DNA from: Microcaldota archaeon
Lineage (GTDB): Archaea > Micrarchaeota > Micrarchaeia > Anstonellales > Bilamarchaeaceae
Direction: 5' to 3'
Length of the DNA stretch: 58,028 nucleotides
NCBI GenBank assembly: GCA_030648615.1
Contig: JAUSHJ010000009.1
Span: 1 to 58,028, forward strand
The notes beneath the pieces were generated by a model. The model was not told the DNA's origin and searched no databases. It worked only from the letters and a program-made list of their open reading frames with translations. The translations under genes and the position numbers were made by a program. Below, piece by piece: positions 1-9,438 of this stretch. Positions within the stretch are counted from its first letter, which is position 1. Each line of letters begins with the position of its first letter.

Positions 1-2
1 GC

Positions 3-446
3 ATGAAATTAATAATGCCTAATAAAGATCAAAGAAGAGAAAGAATTGAAACACGCGCTACACATTTACGTGTAGTTACAGGTGGAAAGACTTTAGAAGA
101 TGTCAGACTAATGAAAAAATTGATAGACGCACCTGATTTTCATATGCTATCCAATGGAGTTACAGTATGGGAAAAGGGAGCACTTAAGCTAGTACCACCT
201 ACATTCATAAGAAGAATTACCAAGGATTACGGAGACTATTCAATCTGGTGGACAGCTGATGAAAAATTCGTTGCTGTTGCTAATGATGAATCAGATAAAC
301 ACGAATTGCTAAGAGATCAGGTTCATCCGGATGTTGAAATGATCAGAAGATTTTTGCTGGATATAAAATTGATGATTAAACATCCAATGGTTGCTAAATA
401 TCTAGAAGACTATCCTGAATTAAAAGAACTTTTAGAGAAAACTTAA
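3..446 (+). CDS. hypothetical protein
   Basis: 147-aa ORF; no family recognised; may be 5' truncated by window edge. Confidence 0.6.
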   Translation: MKLIMPNKDQRRERIETRATHLRVVTGGKTLEDVRLMKKLIDAPDFHMLSNGVTVWEKGALKLVPPTFIRRITKDYGDYSIWWTADEKFVAVANDESDKHELLRDQVHPDVEMIRRFLLDIKLMIKHPMVAKYLEDYPELKELLEKT

Positions 447-516
447 ACGTTATTATTAATGTTAAAAAGAGAATATTTAAATAGTTGAGTTGAGAAAATA
501 ACTAAGATGATTTGTT

Positions 517-969
517 ATGGCAAGAAGTTCTGGAATTGTATTACGTACTTTAAGATATGAAACACCTCAACCAGCAGTAAGGGTTAAACCAGCAGAGATA
601 CTACCATTACTCAATGAGACAACAACCCATTTTGTAGGGTCATTAATGTTTATGCACGGAAAGGGCGAGAGTGTCGTAAGAGTTTCTTTTGAAGATGGAG
701 GAAAACATACTATTGAAACTTCCGCAAAAGATAAAGGAAGATTTTATCTTTCAGTAAATGATCAGCACGGTGTTCCAGATAGTCATTATACAACAGAAGC
801 AAAAGATATTGGAAAGTTTTTAACAAAAGTTATGGCAACTGCCAAAAGAAATAAAAAATTCCAAGATTTTCTTAAAACACATACTGAGATTAAAGAAACG
901 ATTCTAGCTGCTGCTAGGGATTATCGCGAATTGGATGGTGCAATAAGAGAACTTTCTGGAAAGATTTAA
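517..969 (+). CDS. hypothetical protein
   Basis: 150-aa ORF, same strand and spacing as neighbours. Confidence 0.65.
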   Translation: MARSSGIVLRTLRYETPQPAVRVKPAEILPLLNETTTHFVGSLMFMHGKGESVVRVSFEDGGKHTIETSAKDKGRFYLSVNDQHGVPDSHYTTEAKDIGKFLTKVMATAKRNKKFQDFLKTHTEIKETILAAARDYRELDGAIRELSGKI

Positions 970-970
970 C

Positions 971-1483
971 ATGTCCCTTAATACGAAACAACTAGCTAAA
1001 TCTGATGTTGTTGCGTTAAGAGCTCAGATGGAGCATAGAGAACCACATACCGATTGGTACTACAAACCACGAAAACTAGAATCCGTAGCACTATACAGAA
1101 AACTAGGTGTAAGAATAGTAGAAAAGACTGTAATGATTATAGCTAAAAGAAGACTGTTTGGATATGATGCTAACTCAAATCATTATTCCATTGGTAAACC
1201 AGTTTCAGCTGAAAAACTTGTTAAATTCGAACGCACTACTAGATCTAATGAAAGAACTCATTTTTTTGGATTACTATTGGCAACAACTGCGACTATTTTT
1301 GGAGTAGTTAAATTCGATGAAATGAAGAATGCTGCTGGGGGGCATATTATTCCTTGGATATTAGTTACTATATTGGCTAGTCAAATGGTTATACATGAAG
1401 CACTCATTATACTCCAGAGATACAACCGATTAAGAATTTATGATGTTTTTAGAAAACTTGAACAGAAACTAGAAAACGATTAA
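971..1483 (+). CDS. hypothetical membrane protein (two predicted TM segments)
   Basis: 170-aa ORF with hydrophobic segments FFGLLLATTATIFGVV and IIPWILVTILASQMVIHEALII. Confidence 0.65.
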   Translation: MSLNTKQLAKSDVVALRAQMEHREPHTDWYYKPRKLESVALYRKLGVRIVEKTVMIIAKRRLFGYDANSNHYSIGKPVSAEKLVKFERTTRSNERTHFFGLLLATTATIFGVVKFDEMKNAAGGHIIPWILVTILASQMVIHEALIILQRYNRLRIYDVFRKLEQKLEND

Positions 1484-1512
1484 ATGAGAAAAGATATGAT
1501 AGTTAATATAAG

Positions 1513-2226
1513 ATGATAAATATGCATGTTCAAACTCGATCGACAAGCCAACCTGCAACGGTAAATAGAAACAGAGAGTGGGAAAAACATTTTGGACGTA
1601 CTTATGATAGTCAAACCAAATATAATATCCTCGGACGTTTATTAGCACTTTTAGATGGTGATAAAAAAATTGGCAAAGTAGTTTTAGATGCAGGTTGTGG
1701 TTCACACTCACCAGATTATCTAAATGTATTAAGATTAAATTTTGATATAAAATTAGTTTTACTAGATATTGCACACCGTAAGAATGTTTTTAGGTGTACA
1801 AGTGCTATCGAAATCAAAGCAGACATGGAACAGCTAGGGTCACAAACTCCTGACATAAAAAGAAAACTTATATAGGTAGCTAGATTTTTAGGCCTAGATC
1901 CAAGACAGCCAGCTAAACATATTGATACGGCTATATTCTCTGATGTTCTGAATTATGTTAATGCAGGAAAAGTGATTTCAAATATTTCTGAGTATATGCA
2001 TTCTGGCAGCAGAATTATAATATTCAATATGCCAACTCGCGGAATTTCTGAATTATTCTCAGAAAAAAGATTTAGAACAAATTCCGAACTTTTTACATTT
2101 CTAAGAAAATCTGGATTTGAGATCGAGCATTTGACAGATATCGGATCTTTTGAACGTAAACCTAGCATTAGAGTTGATAAAGTTAGAAATGGAGAATGGA
2201 TGATTTTAGTTGCAAAAAAGATTTAA
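1513..2226 (+). pseudogene. class I SAM-dependent methyltransferase-like ORF interrupted by a single in-frame TAG
   Basis: VVLDAGCGSHSPDYLNVL motif I-like; frame remains open from 1876 to 2226 after TAG at 1873-1875; the two ORF-track pieces 1513-1875 and 1972-2226 are in the same frame. Confidence 0.6.
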
Positions 2227-2232
2227 CCAAAA

Positions 2233-2274
2233 ACTAGAAACTAATTATATGGAACTAGAAACTAATTAAATATG
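2233..2274 (+). repeat. two copies of 21-bp direct repeat (ACTAGAAACTAATTATATGGA), heptamer-phased
   Basis: aactagaaactaattatatgg / aactagaaactaattaaatatg. Confidence 0.6.
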
Positions 2275-2295
2275 AGAATTAGAAAAATATTTTAT

Positions 2296-2573
2296 CCAAG
2301 GAATTATAGGGTCCGAGCGACCTGCGTACACGTTTACAATGTTCAACCAGACTTCCCTCGCGGTACGTCTGTCCCAAACACCGTATGTCGGTAGCTAGGT
2401 AAGAGGTTTAAGCAAATTACAGTTTAATTGAGTCTTGCATAAGGTTACAATCCCCTTTTACCCTTACACAAAACCCTGGGACAACTGCAGAGGCTTAAAC
2501 TTTAAGTTAATGGTGCCATGTTTCCAGGCTTTTTAATTACCACCAACCCCACTTGATATACCCAATTCCTTGG
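2296..2573. ncRNA. candidate structured RNA (unidentified class) closed by a 10-bp terminal helix; strand unresolved
   Basis: CCAAGGAATT (2296-2305) pairs perfectly with AATTCCTTGG (2564-2573); GGGT (2309-2312)/ACCC (2560-2563); TGTCCCA (2370-2376)/TGGGACA (2477-2483); GTTTAAGC (2406-2413)/GCTTAAAC (2493-2500); locally higher GC in a 450-bp intergenic gap. Confidence 0.5.
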
Positions 2574-2676
2574 GTTCCTTCAATCGAAGGGAACTAAGAT
2601 ACAATGCTAAGGTTTAAATAGGTATTTTTTCTTCTCGAAGAATTAGAAACATAAAAATCTAAAAAATATAAAAAAA

Positions 2677-3174
2677 TTAAGGATTACAGGGACTAATAAA
2701 CGCAGTAACTGGTCGGACAAATCCCGTGGGAGGGAAGATTCCTAAAATAGCCGCGTTTAAACCGTTATCAGAAGAGAGTGTAACCGAATAAGTTTTGCCA
2801 TTTAAAGTAAGTGGAACATATCTAGCATTAATCGGGACAGTTACAGCTACAATTTCTTTACCTAACTTATCTTTTACATATGCAGTATACCCGCCTGTGG
2901 ATAAAGTATAACACGTTTTATCAACAGATACTCGTTTTGTAAATGAGTCTACTCCTGCTGCCCTAATTGCTGAACCAGCAGTTACAGCTAAAGTAACTAC
3001 TAAGGCAGCAAGTCCAATCATGTTTCTAGTAGCTGGACTTAAATCAAGAAGGAAATATTTCTTTACTGCATCTGCTGCAGTTTTACTAACTGAATATGTA
3101 CTTCTTTGACCCTTAACATCCATACCTAAAACATGGTTTCTTCCCTTACTAGTTTGAACAGTCAACATAATCAC
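2677..3174 (-). CDS. hypothetical protein with one TM segment
   Basis: 165-aa ORF; hydrophobic stretch MIGLAALVVTLAVTAG. Confidence 0.6.
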   Translation of the reverse strand: MIMLTVQTSKGRNHVLGMDVKGQRSTYSVSKTAADAVKKYFLLDLSPATRNMIGLAALVVTLAVTAGSAIRAAGVDSFTKRVSVDKTCYTLSTGGYTAYVKDKLGKEIVAVTVPINARYVPLTLNGKTYSVTLSSDNGLNAAILGIFPPTGFVRPVTAFISPCNP

Positions 3175-3187
3175 CTAAATTAGTTAC

Positions 3188-3637
3188 TCAACTAATCTTT
3201 ATAAATGTGTTGTTTAGTGTGATGTTATGCAATTTACTAAATCCTTGATTTACTTCTATCACGTATTTAGCTGGTTTCCTTGCTGGATAAGACGGACAAT
3301 TTAGTGATTTGCACGGTTGCATCTCAATAATATCTACTACTTTTCCAGTACTATCAATATGGATAGCATCTAGCGGAATAGTAGTGTTCATCATCCAGAA
3401 GCTGCGCGTTCGCTCATCTGGGAAAACAAATAACATGCCTTCATCTTGTGGCAATGAATTACGGAACATTAAACCACGCATCTGTTTGACAGTGTTATCG
3501 GAAAGTTCTACAGAAATTGATGTTTCACTGCCGTCTTTGTTAATGAATGTTAGCTTCCGCTTGTCAGTTTTTAATTGGGATACGATTAGCAGAACGAGAA
3601 TTATTATGATTATTGCGATTACTAGATATTCGTTCAT
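3188..3637 (-). CDS. DUF192 family protein with N-terminal membrane anchor
   Basis: QMRGLMFRNSLPQDEGMLFVFPDERTRSFWMMNTTIPLDAIHID typical of DUF192. Confidence 0.85.
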   Translation of the reverse strand: MNEYLVIAIIIIILVLLIVSQLKTDKRKLTFINKDGSETSISVELSDNTVKQMRGLMFRNSLPQDEGMLFVFPDERTRSFWMMNTTIPLDAIHIDSTGKVVDIIEMQPCKSLNCPSYPARKPAKYVIEVNQGFSKLHNITLNNTFIKIS

Positions 3638-3912
3638 AATTTCATCCCATGTTCAATTGCTCTTTTCAATTTCGGACTCGGATTGTAAACCCAGACTATT
3701 CCTTTGTGACCATCAATAATTTTGCCACTATCTTCTAGATAACTAAGAATTACATTAAGTGTTTGGTGTTGAACTTTCTTAACTAATTTTTGTTTTAGTG
3801 CTTCGCGTTTGATCGGTAATTGTTCATTCTTAAGCACTTCTTCGACCATCAAAACCGTTTTTAGATTAGGATAATGTAATGGTTCTTTTTCCAATTGCAT
3901 TGCGTATTGCAT
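3634..3912 (-). CDS. small winged-helix-like protein
   Basis: 92-aa ORF overlapping the DUF192 gene by 4 nt; wHTH-like pattern. Confidence 0.5.
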   Translation of the reverse strand: MQYAMQLEKEPLHYPNLKTVLMVEEVLKNEQLPIKREALKQKLVKKVQHQTLNVILSYLEDSGKIIDGHKGIVWVYNPSPKLKRAIEHGMKL

Positions 3913-3991
3913 ATTTGATCACAATTAATATATACACTAATTAGTATAAGAATGTATTGTTTGTGTATAATCTTATATAAGACTGTAGAAA

Positions 3992-4924
3992 TCAAATGTT
4001 GTGCTTATTCTCAACAAACTTCGCTTTCTTTTCTTTGTTCGTCAAAATTAAAGAATGAGTAACAAATTCATTGCCAACTTTCTTAACGCCTTTCATGAGG
4101 TAGCCATCTGTTACTCCAGTAGCAACAAAATAAAGATTATCGTTCGCTTTAACCAGCTCATCGATAGTATAAATCTTATCTGGATTAGCACCCATTTTAA
4201 TTGCACGTGCTTTGTCAGCATCATCTCTCGGCTTTAATCGTCCTTCGAAATATCCACCTAAAATCTTCAGTGCTGTAGCAGCCAAAACACCTTCGGGAGC
4301 TGCACCAGTGCCTAAAAGCATGTCGACGTTACACTGGTCAAATGCAGTGATAATTGCACCAAAAACATCGCCTTCCTGAATGAATTTAATATTTGCTCCT
4401 TTTGCTTTCACTCGCTTTACTATATCATCGTGACGTGGACGTTCTAGAACAACAACTACAATCTTGCTCATTTTTTTGCCTGTTTTCTTTGCGATAGCAT
4501 CTAAATTTTCTTCTATAGATTTAGTGAGCGAAACTACTCTACCAACTTTCGGACCAACTGCGATCTTTTCCATGTAAGTATCAGGTGCGTGAAATAATGA
4601 TTTGTCAGATCCTGCTGCAAAAACGCATATTGCATTGTCTGCTCCGGATGCAGCAAGATTAGTCCCATCTAATGGATCGACAGCAACATCGATTTTCTGA
4701 CCTTTGCCAGTACCTAATTTCTCCCCTATAAAAAGCATCGGCGCTTCATCTCGTTCCCCTTCTCCGATAACTACAGTGCCATCAAATTCAATTGAGTGAA
4801 ATGCCTTTCTCATTGCTTCAGTTGCTGCATCATCTGCTGCGTGTTTGTCGTTCTTGCCTATCCAAGGATAACATGCGATGGCAGCTGCTTCGGTTACTTT
4901 GAGGAATGGTTGTTCTAGAGACAT
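3992..4924 (-). CDS. glpX: fructose-1,6-bisphosphatase class II
   Basis: VVIGEGERDEAPMLFIGEKLGTG and DVAVDPLDGTNLAASG motifs. Confidence 0.93.
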   Translation of the reverse strand: MSLEQPFLKVTEAAAIACYPWIGKNDKHAADDAATEAMRKAFHSIEFDGTVVIGEGERDEAPMLFIGEKLGTGKGQKIDVAVDPLDGTNLAASGADNAICVFAAGSDKSLFHAPDTYMEKIAVGPKVGRVVSLTKSIEENLDAIAKKTGKKMSKIVVVVLERPRHDDIVKRVKAKGANIKFIQEGDVFGAIITAFDQCNVDMLLGTGAAPEGVLAATALKILGGYFEGRLKPRDDADKARAIKMGANPDKIYTIDELVKANDNLYFVATGVTDGYLMKGVKKVGNEFVTHSLILTNKEKKAKFVENKHNI

Positions 4925-4944
4925 AGAAATCAGTTATCTAAATT

Positions 4945-5274
4945 TCAAAAACCGAATAATTTTTTCATCATGCTTTCAATTTCTTTTAAGTATTTGCTTT
5001 CAAGAGAACCAACCTGTTTTATCATTCTCTTTTTATCAATGGCTCTTATTTGAAACACCAACGCTACAGACTCTTCGATTAAACCATTTTCTTTTGATTG
5101 ATTTACTGCAAGAGTAGATGGAAAACGCAATGATTGTAGATTAGTAGTAAATGGAATGATAACAACCGTATTAGCTGTAGAAGATGCGCTGATTACTATC
5201 GCAGGCCGATCGCCTGCTTGCTCATGACCGTTAGAAGAAGGAAACTCAAATAACCAAATTTCTCCTTTTTTCAT
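4945..5274 (-). CDS. type II toxin, PemK/MazF family
   Basis: GEIWLFEFPSSNGHEQAGDRPAIVIS... MazF-like N terminus. Confidence 0.85.
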   Translation of the reverse strand: MKKGEIWLFEFPSSNGHEQAGDRPAIVISASSTANTVVIIPFTTNLQSLRFPSTLAVNQSKENGLIEESVALVFQIRAIDKKRMIKQVGSLESKYLKEIESMMKKLFGF

Positions 5275-5486
5275 AGTTGAGCCTCAAAATTAGAGAGTGC
5301 TTCGTCACTAAGGTCATCAAGTTCAGTCAACTCTTTTTTTAGTTGCATGTGTTTTTTCATAGTATCCAGGTATAAAACAACTGCGTTATTGACTATTTCA
5401 TCTTCTTTTAGACCTGCCCCCTTTGCCATTTCTTGAACTTGCAAACTTATATTATGGGATAGATTTACGTTCATATTTAGCACCAA
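5271..5486 (-). CDS. putative antitoxin partner of MazF-like toxin
   Basis: 71-aa ORF overlapping the toxin start by 4 nt; RHH/CopG-like composition. Confidence 0.7.
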   Translation of the reverse strand: MVLNMNVNLSHNISLQVQEMAKGAGLKEDEIVNNAVVLYLDTMKKHMQLKKELTELDDLSDEALSNFEAQL

Positions 5487-5592
5487 TTAAATATATCTTC
5501 AAGTATTTATAAGAGTTTGCTGATAAACTAGCTTTAATGTGTATTAACATGGGAAAGAAAGATTTATATCTAGTTAGTAACAGAAATAATTT

Positions 5593-6621
5593 ATGCGCAT
5601 ATTAGGTTTAACCAGGAAAAATACACGTACAAGAGGAGACATTTCAAATAAATGGGTTTCGATGAGAGATCCGTTAACAGATAGACAAGACCCACTGCGT
5701 TACGGTGTAACCTGCCTTTCCGATGAATTCTACAAGGAATTTTTTAAGTTTAATAATGAAATTATAGGAGCTGCTAAACAAATAGGTATTGACCTGGGTG
5801 AAAACTATAGGTTATTTTTTGAAGAAGGAATGCGTGTTTCACAACAACTGGACGGACCAGTTAGAGGACGATGCTTGGCTAAATATGAGCAATATGCCAA
5901 AGCTCTAAAAGAGGTAATAATCACCCGTACTCCAGAAAGGAAAAGAGAATTAGTCAATGCTCAGCTCGATTCTCTGCTTGAAATGATTGTGCAATCTACT
6001 GCTTCTGATGAAGACAGGATATTACCTGAAGAATTGGTGAAACGATTAAGACTAATTAATATCAAGATCCCTGATATAGTAATGCTGAATCTTGACGGAT
6101 TTGTCAACATAATAATGAGCAAAGATGATTATAAAGAACTTCAAGAGTGGCTACCGAAAGTTCACGATGAACTTAAAGCAAAATTCCTGGCAATTTTGAC
6201 AGTTCATTTGTTAGAAACTGGAAAGCCCAACTGGTTTGAGGGTGAAGTTGATGCTCTTGCTGGATTTTTAAAAGAAATTGGTTTAGAAAATGCAAAACTA
6301 TACCTTGATTACCTCTATCGCTTCTTAAGAGGAGCTGAAGGAAGGCATCGTGACTTTTACGAATTTTGCTGGGGTAATAGATCCGTAATCGAAGATTTAA
6401 ATAGTGAGCAACTTTCTATGTATTTTAAAGTATTAAGAAAAGCACAGATAGAAGGTGTAAGTTTGTTAAATTGTGATGGCATAGCTAGAAAAGCTGCAGA
6501 ATTACGCCTAACTCATGAAAATGAAGAAATTGATGCGCAGTTTGGCCAAGCATTTGAAAATTATAAAAAAACCGGAAATAGGCATGGTTTGCTAGATGAA
6601 CTAAAAATTAAAGGATTTTAG
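5593..6621 (+). CDS. hypothetical protein
   Basis: 342-aa ORF. Confidence 0.65.
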   Translation: MRILGLTRKNTRTRGDISNKWVSMRDPLTDRQDPLRYGVTCLSDEFYKEFFKFNNEIIGAAKQIGIDLGENYRLFFEEGMRVSQQLDGPVRGRCLAKYEQYAKALKEVIITRTPERKRELVNAQLDSLLEMIVQSTASDEDRILPEELVKRLRLINIKIPDIVMLNLDGFVNIIMSKDDYKELQEWLPKVHDELKAKFLAILTVHLLETGKPNWFEGEVDALAGFLKEIGLENAKLYLDYLYRFLRGAEGRHRDFYEFCWGNRSVIEDLNSEQLSMYFKVLRKAQIEGVSLLNCDGIARKAAELRLTHENEEIDAQFGQAFENYKKTGNRHGLLDELKIKGF

Positions 6622-6628
6622 CTGTTTC

Positions 6629-7639
6629 TCACTTTTTATAAAACTTCTTCGCTTGCTCAAGCGTAATTGGAGTATAATCATATGCATGCCCAGCAGAACC
6701 AAACTCAACAAATCTTTCCTTAATTATCTTTTGCATTGCATCTCTTGCAGGAGTCAAATATTCGCGAGGATCAAAAGCTTCCGGATTTTCATAAAGAAAT
6801 TTTCGAACAGCTGCAGTTACCGCAAGACGAAGATCAGTATCAACATTTATCTTGCGAACACCAGCAGCAATTCCTTCTTTTATTGCCCATAAAGGCACCC
6901 CATAGGTAGGCGGAATCTTGCCGCCATATTTATTGATTTCAGCAAGCAACTCCTGTGGAACAGAAGAAGAGCCGTGCATTACCATGTGCAGATTAGGACA
7001 GCGTTTATGAATTTCTCTAATAATATCCATCGCTAAGAGGTTTTTGTCAGGGTCTGGTTTTATCTTGAATTTGTAAGCACCATGTGAAGTGCCGATTGCA
7101 ACTGCCAATGCGTCGACACCTGTTAATTTCAGAAATTTCTCGACTTGGTTAGGATCAGTTAACTGGACTTTCCCAGAACCTACACCATCTTCTATGCCAC
7201 CTAACGTACCTAATTCACCCTCAACAGTTACACCGAAAGGATGAGCATAATCTACACATGATTTTGTAACTTTAACATTCTCTTCAAAAGTTGTCGGAGT
7301 TTTTCCGTCTTCTTTTAGCGAACCATCAATCATGACAGATGTAAATCCAAGAGATATTGCAGTTTTAACTGACTCTAGACTATTGCCATGATCTAAGTGT
7401 AAGGCAATAGGAAGTTTAGGATATTTTTCTACGCAAGCTAGCATTATATTTCTAAGGAAAATTAAGTCACTATACTTTAGTGCACCGCGGGAAGCTGCAA
7501 GAATTACCGGAGATTTAACTTCCTCAGCAGCACGCATTATTGCCTGTGCCTGCTCCATGTTATTAACATTGAAATGTGGAACTCCGTAATTTCCTTTTTT
7601 TGCTTCATCAAGGATTTGTTTCATTGGTACTAGTGGCAT
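6629..7639 (-). CDS. fba: class II fructose-bisphosphate aldolase
   Basis: VPHFNVNNMEQAQAIMRAA, HLDHG, VTVEGELGTLGG, MHGSSSVP motifs. Confidence 0.93.
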   Translation of the reverse strand: MPLVPMKQILDEAKKGNYGVPHFNVNNMEQAQAIMRAAEEVKSPVILAASRGALKYSDLIFLRNIMLACVEKYPKLPIALHLDHGNSLESVKTAISLGFTSVMIDGSLKEDGKTPTTFEENVKVTKSCVDYAHPFGVTVEGELGTLGGIEDGVGSGKVQLTDPNQVEKFLKLTGVDALAVAIGTSHGAYKFKIKPDPDKNLLAMDIIREIHKRCPNLHMVMHGSSSVPQELLAEINKYGGKIPPTYGVPLWAIKEGIAAGVRKINVDTDLRLAVTAAVRKFLYENPEAFDPREYLTPARDAMQKIIKERFVEFGSAGHAYDYTPITLEQAKKFYKK

Positions 7640-7653
7640 GTTTTCACCTTGTT

Positions 7654-7926
7654 TTAATCTTTGTAAGTAGAATCATCACGTAATTCTATTTTAATAATAT
7701 AAATTTTATGAGATAACTCATCAACATAGTATATCATTCTGTGTCTGCCCAGTCTAACTCTAAAACTATTTTCTCTACCTACTATTTTTATTATATCATA
7801 TTCTCGAAATGGAACCGGTACATTTTTTATTAATTCGCAAAATTCGTTAATTCTATCTCTAGTTTTTTGATCCAATTGTTCATAATCTTTGTTAGCACGC
7901 TTGTTTCCAAAATAAACTTCAAACAA
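7654..7926 (-). CDS. RelE/ParE-family toxin
   Basis: FRVRLGRHRMIYYVDELSHKIYIIKIELRDDSTYKD typical RelE C-terminus. Confidence 0.85.
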   Translation of the reverse strand: MFEVYFGNKRANKDYEQLDQKTRDRINEFCELIKNVPVPFREYDIIKIVGRENSFRVRLGRHRMIYYVDELSHKIYIIKIELRDDSTYKD

Positions 7927-7934
7927 AAAATCAC

Positions 7935-8120
7935 CTATTTTCTGAGTTTGTTAAAAGAGGTAACGTTTCCTTTTTTTGCATCTGCAACAGCTTCATCAAG
8001 CTCTTTAAGTTCTTCTGAATTTAGCTTCTCTTCAGGAATCAAAAGATGTTCTAAAGCAGCTACTCGCTGATTTACTTTCTTTACTTCAGCATAAACCATA
8101 TCTAGAGTTACATTTTCCAT
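7935..8120 (-). CDS. putative antitoxin of RelE-like toxin
   Basis: 61-aa ORF immediately upstream of the toxin. Confidence 0.7.
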   Translation of the reverse strand: MENVTLDMVYAEVKKVNQRVAALEHLLIPEEKLNSEELKELDEAVADAKKGNVTSFNKLRK

Positions 8121-8199
8121 GTTTTCACCTGATTTTATTATCGAAAAAAGAATTTATAACAGTTTGGCTACGAAATAAATTTGTAGTGAATTTATTATT

Positions 8200-8308
8200 G
8201 TACTGTAAATTCCATTGATGTTAAAGAATTCTTCTTTAACTCAGTTTGTTCTGTTGAACAAATATCTCGAACATAGTTCTCGATGACAAATTATTTATCA
8301 ATTTGTCC
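8200..8308 (-). repeat. multi-hairpin repeat array, overlaps stop codon of the 8291-8779 gene
   Basis: minus strand: GGACAAATTgataaatAATTTGTC, ATTTGTTCaacaGAACAAA preceded by TCGAGAT, GTTAAAGAAgaaTTCTTTAAC, then GAATTTACAGTA. Confidence 0.7.
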
Positions 8309-8779
8309 TTTGCTTGCATTTAAACTAGATAAAGGTTTAGACGCCACAGAGACATTGAGATCAAAATATCTCTGTGCTAAATCAGCATTTCCAATTGAAG
8401 AAAAAAATGCGTACGCCTCTGCATAAAGTTCTGATAAATCCTCAATTGTACCAAATTGTCGAATTTTACCTGCTGCAGCATCATATTTTACAGCAAGATC
8501 AGTAGCTGAAAGCAGGTTCTTTTTATAGTATAAATTATCTAATCTGAGGTTTATAAGAGCTATTTGTACAATCTCTGATTTCAAAATAAATGTCGTATGA
8601 TTAACGGATGCTATAGTTTCTATCGTGCTATAATTTATTTTATTAATACTTTCTCTAAGGCCGTCTACTTTTGCCCTAAGCCAAAAAGTAGTCCCTAGAA
8701 CTGCTACTCCAGTAACAACTATAGCAGCAGTTGATACTAGATATGTGCGTAAGAGTTGTTTTCTGTCCATAAGAACCAT
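8291..8779 (-). CDS. hypothetical membrane-anchored protein
   Basis: 162-aa ORF; N-terminal TM; 3' end lies inside hairpin repeat. Confidence 0.6.
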   Translation of the reverse strand: MVLMDRKQLLRTYLVSTAAIVVTGVAVLGTTFWLRAKVDGLRESINKINYSTIETIASVNHTTFILKSEIVQIALINLRLDNLYYKKNLLSATDLAVKYDAAAGKIRQFGTIEDLSELYAEAYAFFSSIGNADLAQRYFDLNVSVASKPLSSLNASKGQIDK

Positions 8780-9382
8780 CTAAGTGGTTGGAACATATGC
8801 TCTAAATCTCAAATGTTTTGAGTCAACTTCTTCAGTTTTATCAAAATCATGGAAATTATATGTAGGGCACCAGTTTCCGAGTGCATCATTACCTGCAAAT
8901 CTTGCAGATAGCATTACTCCGGGTTTTGCAATCATTATGAAAATAACTTGGGTTCTGCCTCTATGCTCCCCTAAAGCACGAAGACGACTAAGTACTTTTT
9001 GAACATCTTTTCTAGCATAACTATCAAACGCTTCGGTTTGAACATCTGTTATCAACACAGTTTTACCACGATGTAATAAAATTGCATCGTCCACATATTT
9101 TACTTTTAGCAAATCTAAAAAATCTAATTCCACAACTATCTCTGAACCAAGCAAACGTTTTAGTTCATCCTTGCTATCTTCGCAAGTTTTTGCATCTTTA
9201 AGCCCAAAAAATAAAACTGCACCAGATTTGCCTAGCTCTGGATGTGCTAAATCCACCATCTTTCTAGCACATTGAAGTGCAAGAGTAGATTCTGAAAGTG
9301 GCTTATGTCCTGTTGGTGCTACACTAGAACTTTCATTTTGTGTATTATCACCACTTCGGTTTCGACCTTTAAAAGATATCAT
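8780..9382 (-). CDS. hypothetical protein
   Basis: 200-aa ORF adjoining the 8291-8779 gene. Confidence 0.6.
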   Translation of the reverse strand: MISFKGRNRSGDNTQNESSSVAPTGHKPLSESTLALQCARKMVDLAHPELGKSGAVLFFGLKDAKTCEDSKDELKRLLGSEIVVELDFLDLLKVKYVDDAILLHRGKTVLITDVQTEAFDSYARKDVQKVLSRLRALGEHRGRTQVIFIMIAKPGVMLSARFAGNDALGNWCPTYNFHDFDKTEEVDSKHLRFRAYVPTT

Positions 9383-9438
9383 TAATTAGTATCTTAGCTG
9401 AAATATATAAATGTTCTTTTTTTTACAGTTTTAGTAAC

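Noticed and set aside
1469-1774. Minus-strand 101-aa ORF
   Set aside because: Overlaps the methyltransferase-like reading frame, low-complexity hydrophobic, no domain.
1873-1875. Genome-wide recoding of TAG
   Set aside because: Several intact genes in the window terminate with TAG, so general reassignment is unlikely.
2296-2573. Firm assignment as SRP RNA or RNase P RNA
   Set aside because: No SRP helix-8 GNAR/AGCAG motif and no RNase P CR-I/CR-V pair could be located on either strand.
2296-2573. Classical MITE
   Set aside because: Ends are inverted repeats but no target-site duplication is visible and no second copy is in the window; kept only as an alternative.
3309-3719. 136-aa plus-strand ORF
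   Set aside because: Antisense to the DUF192 gene, which has a recognisable family signature.
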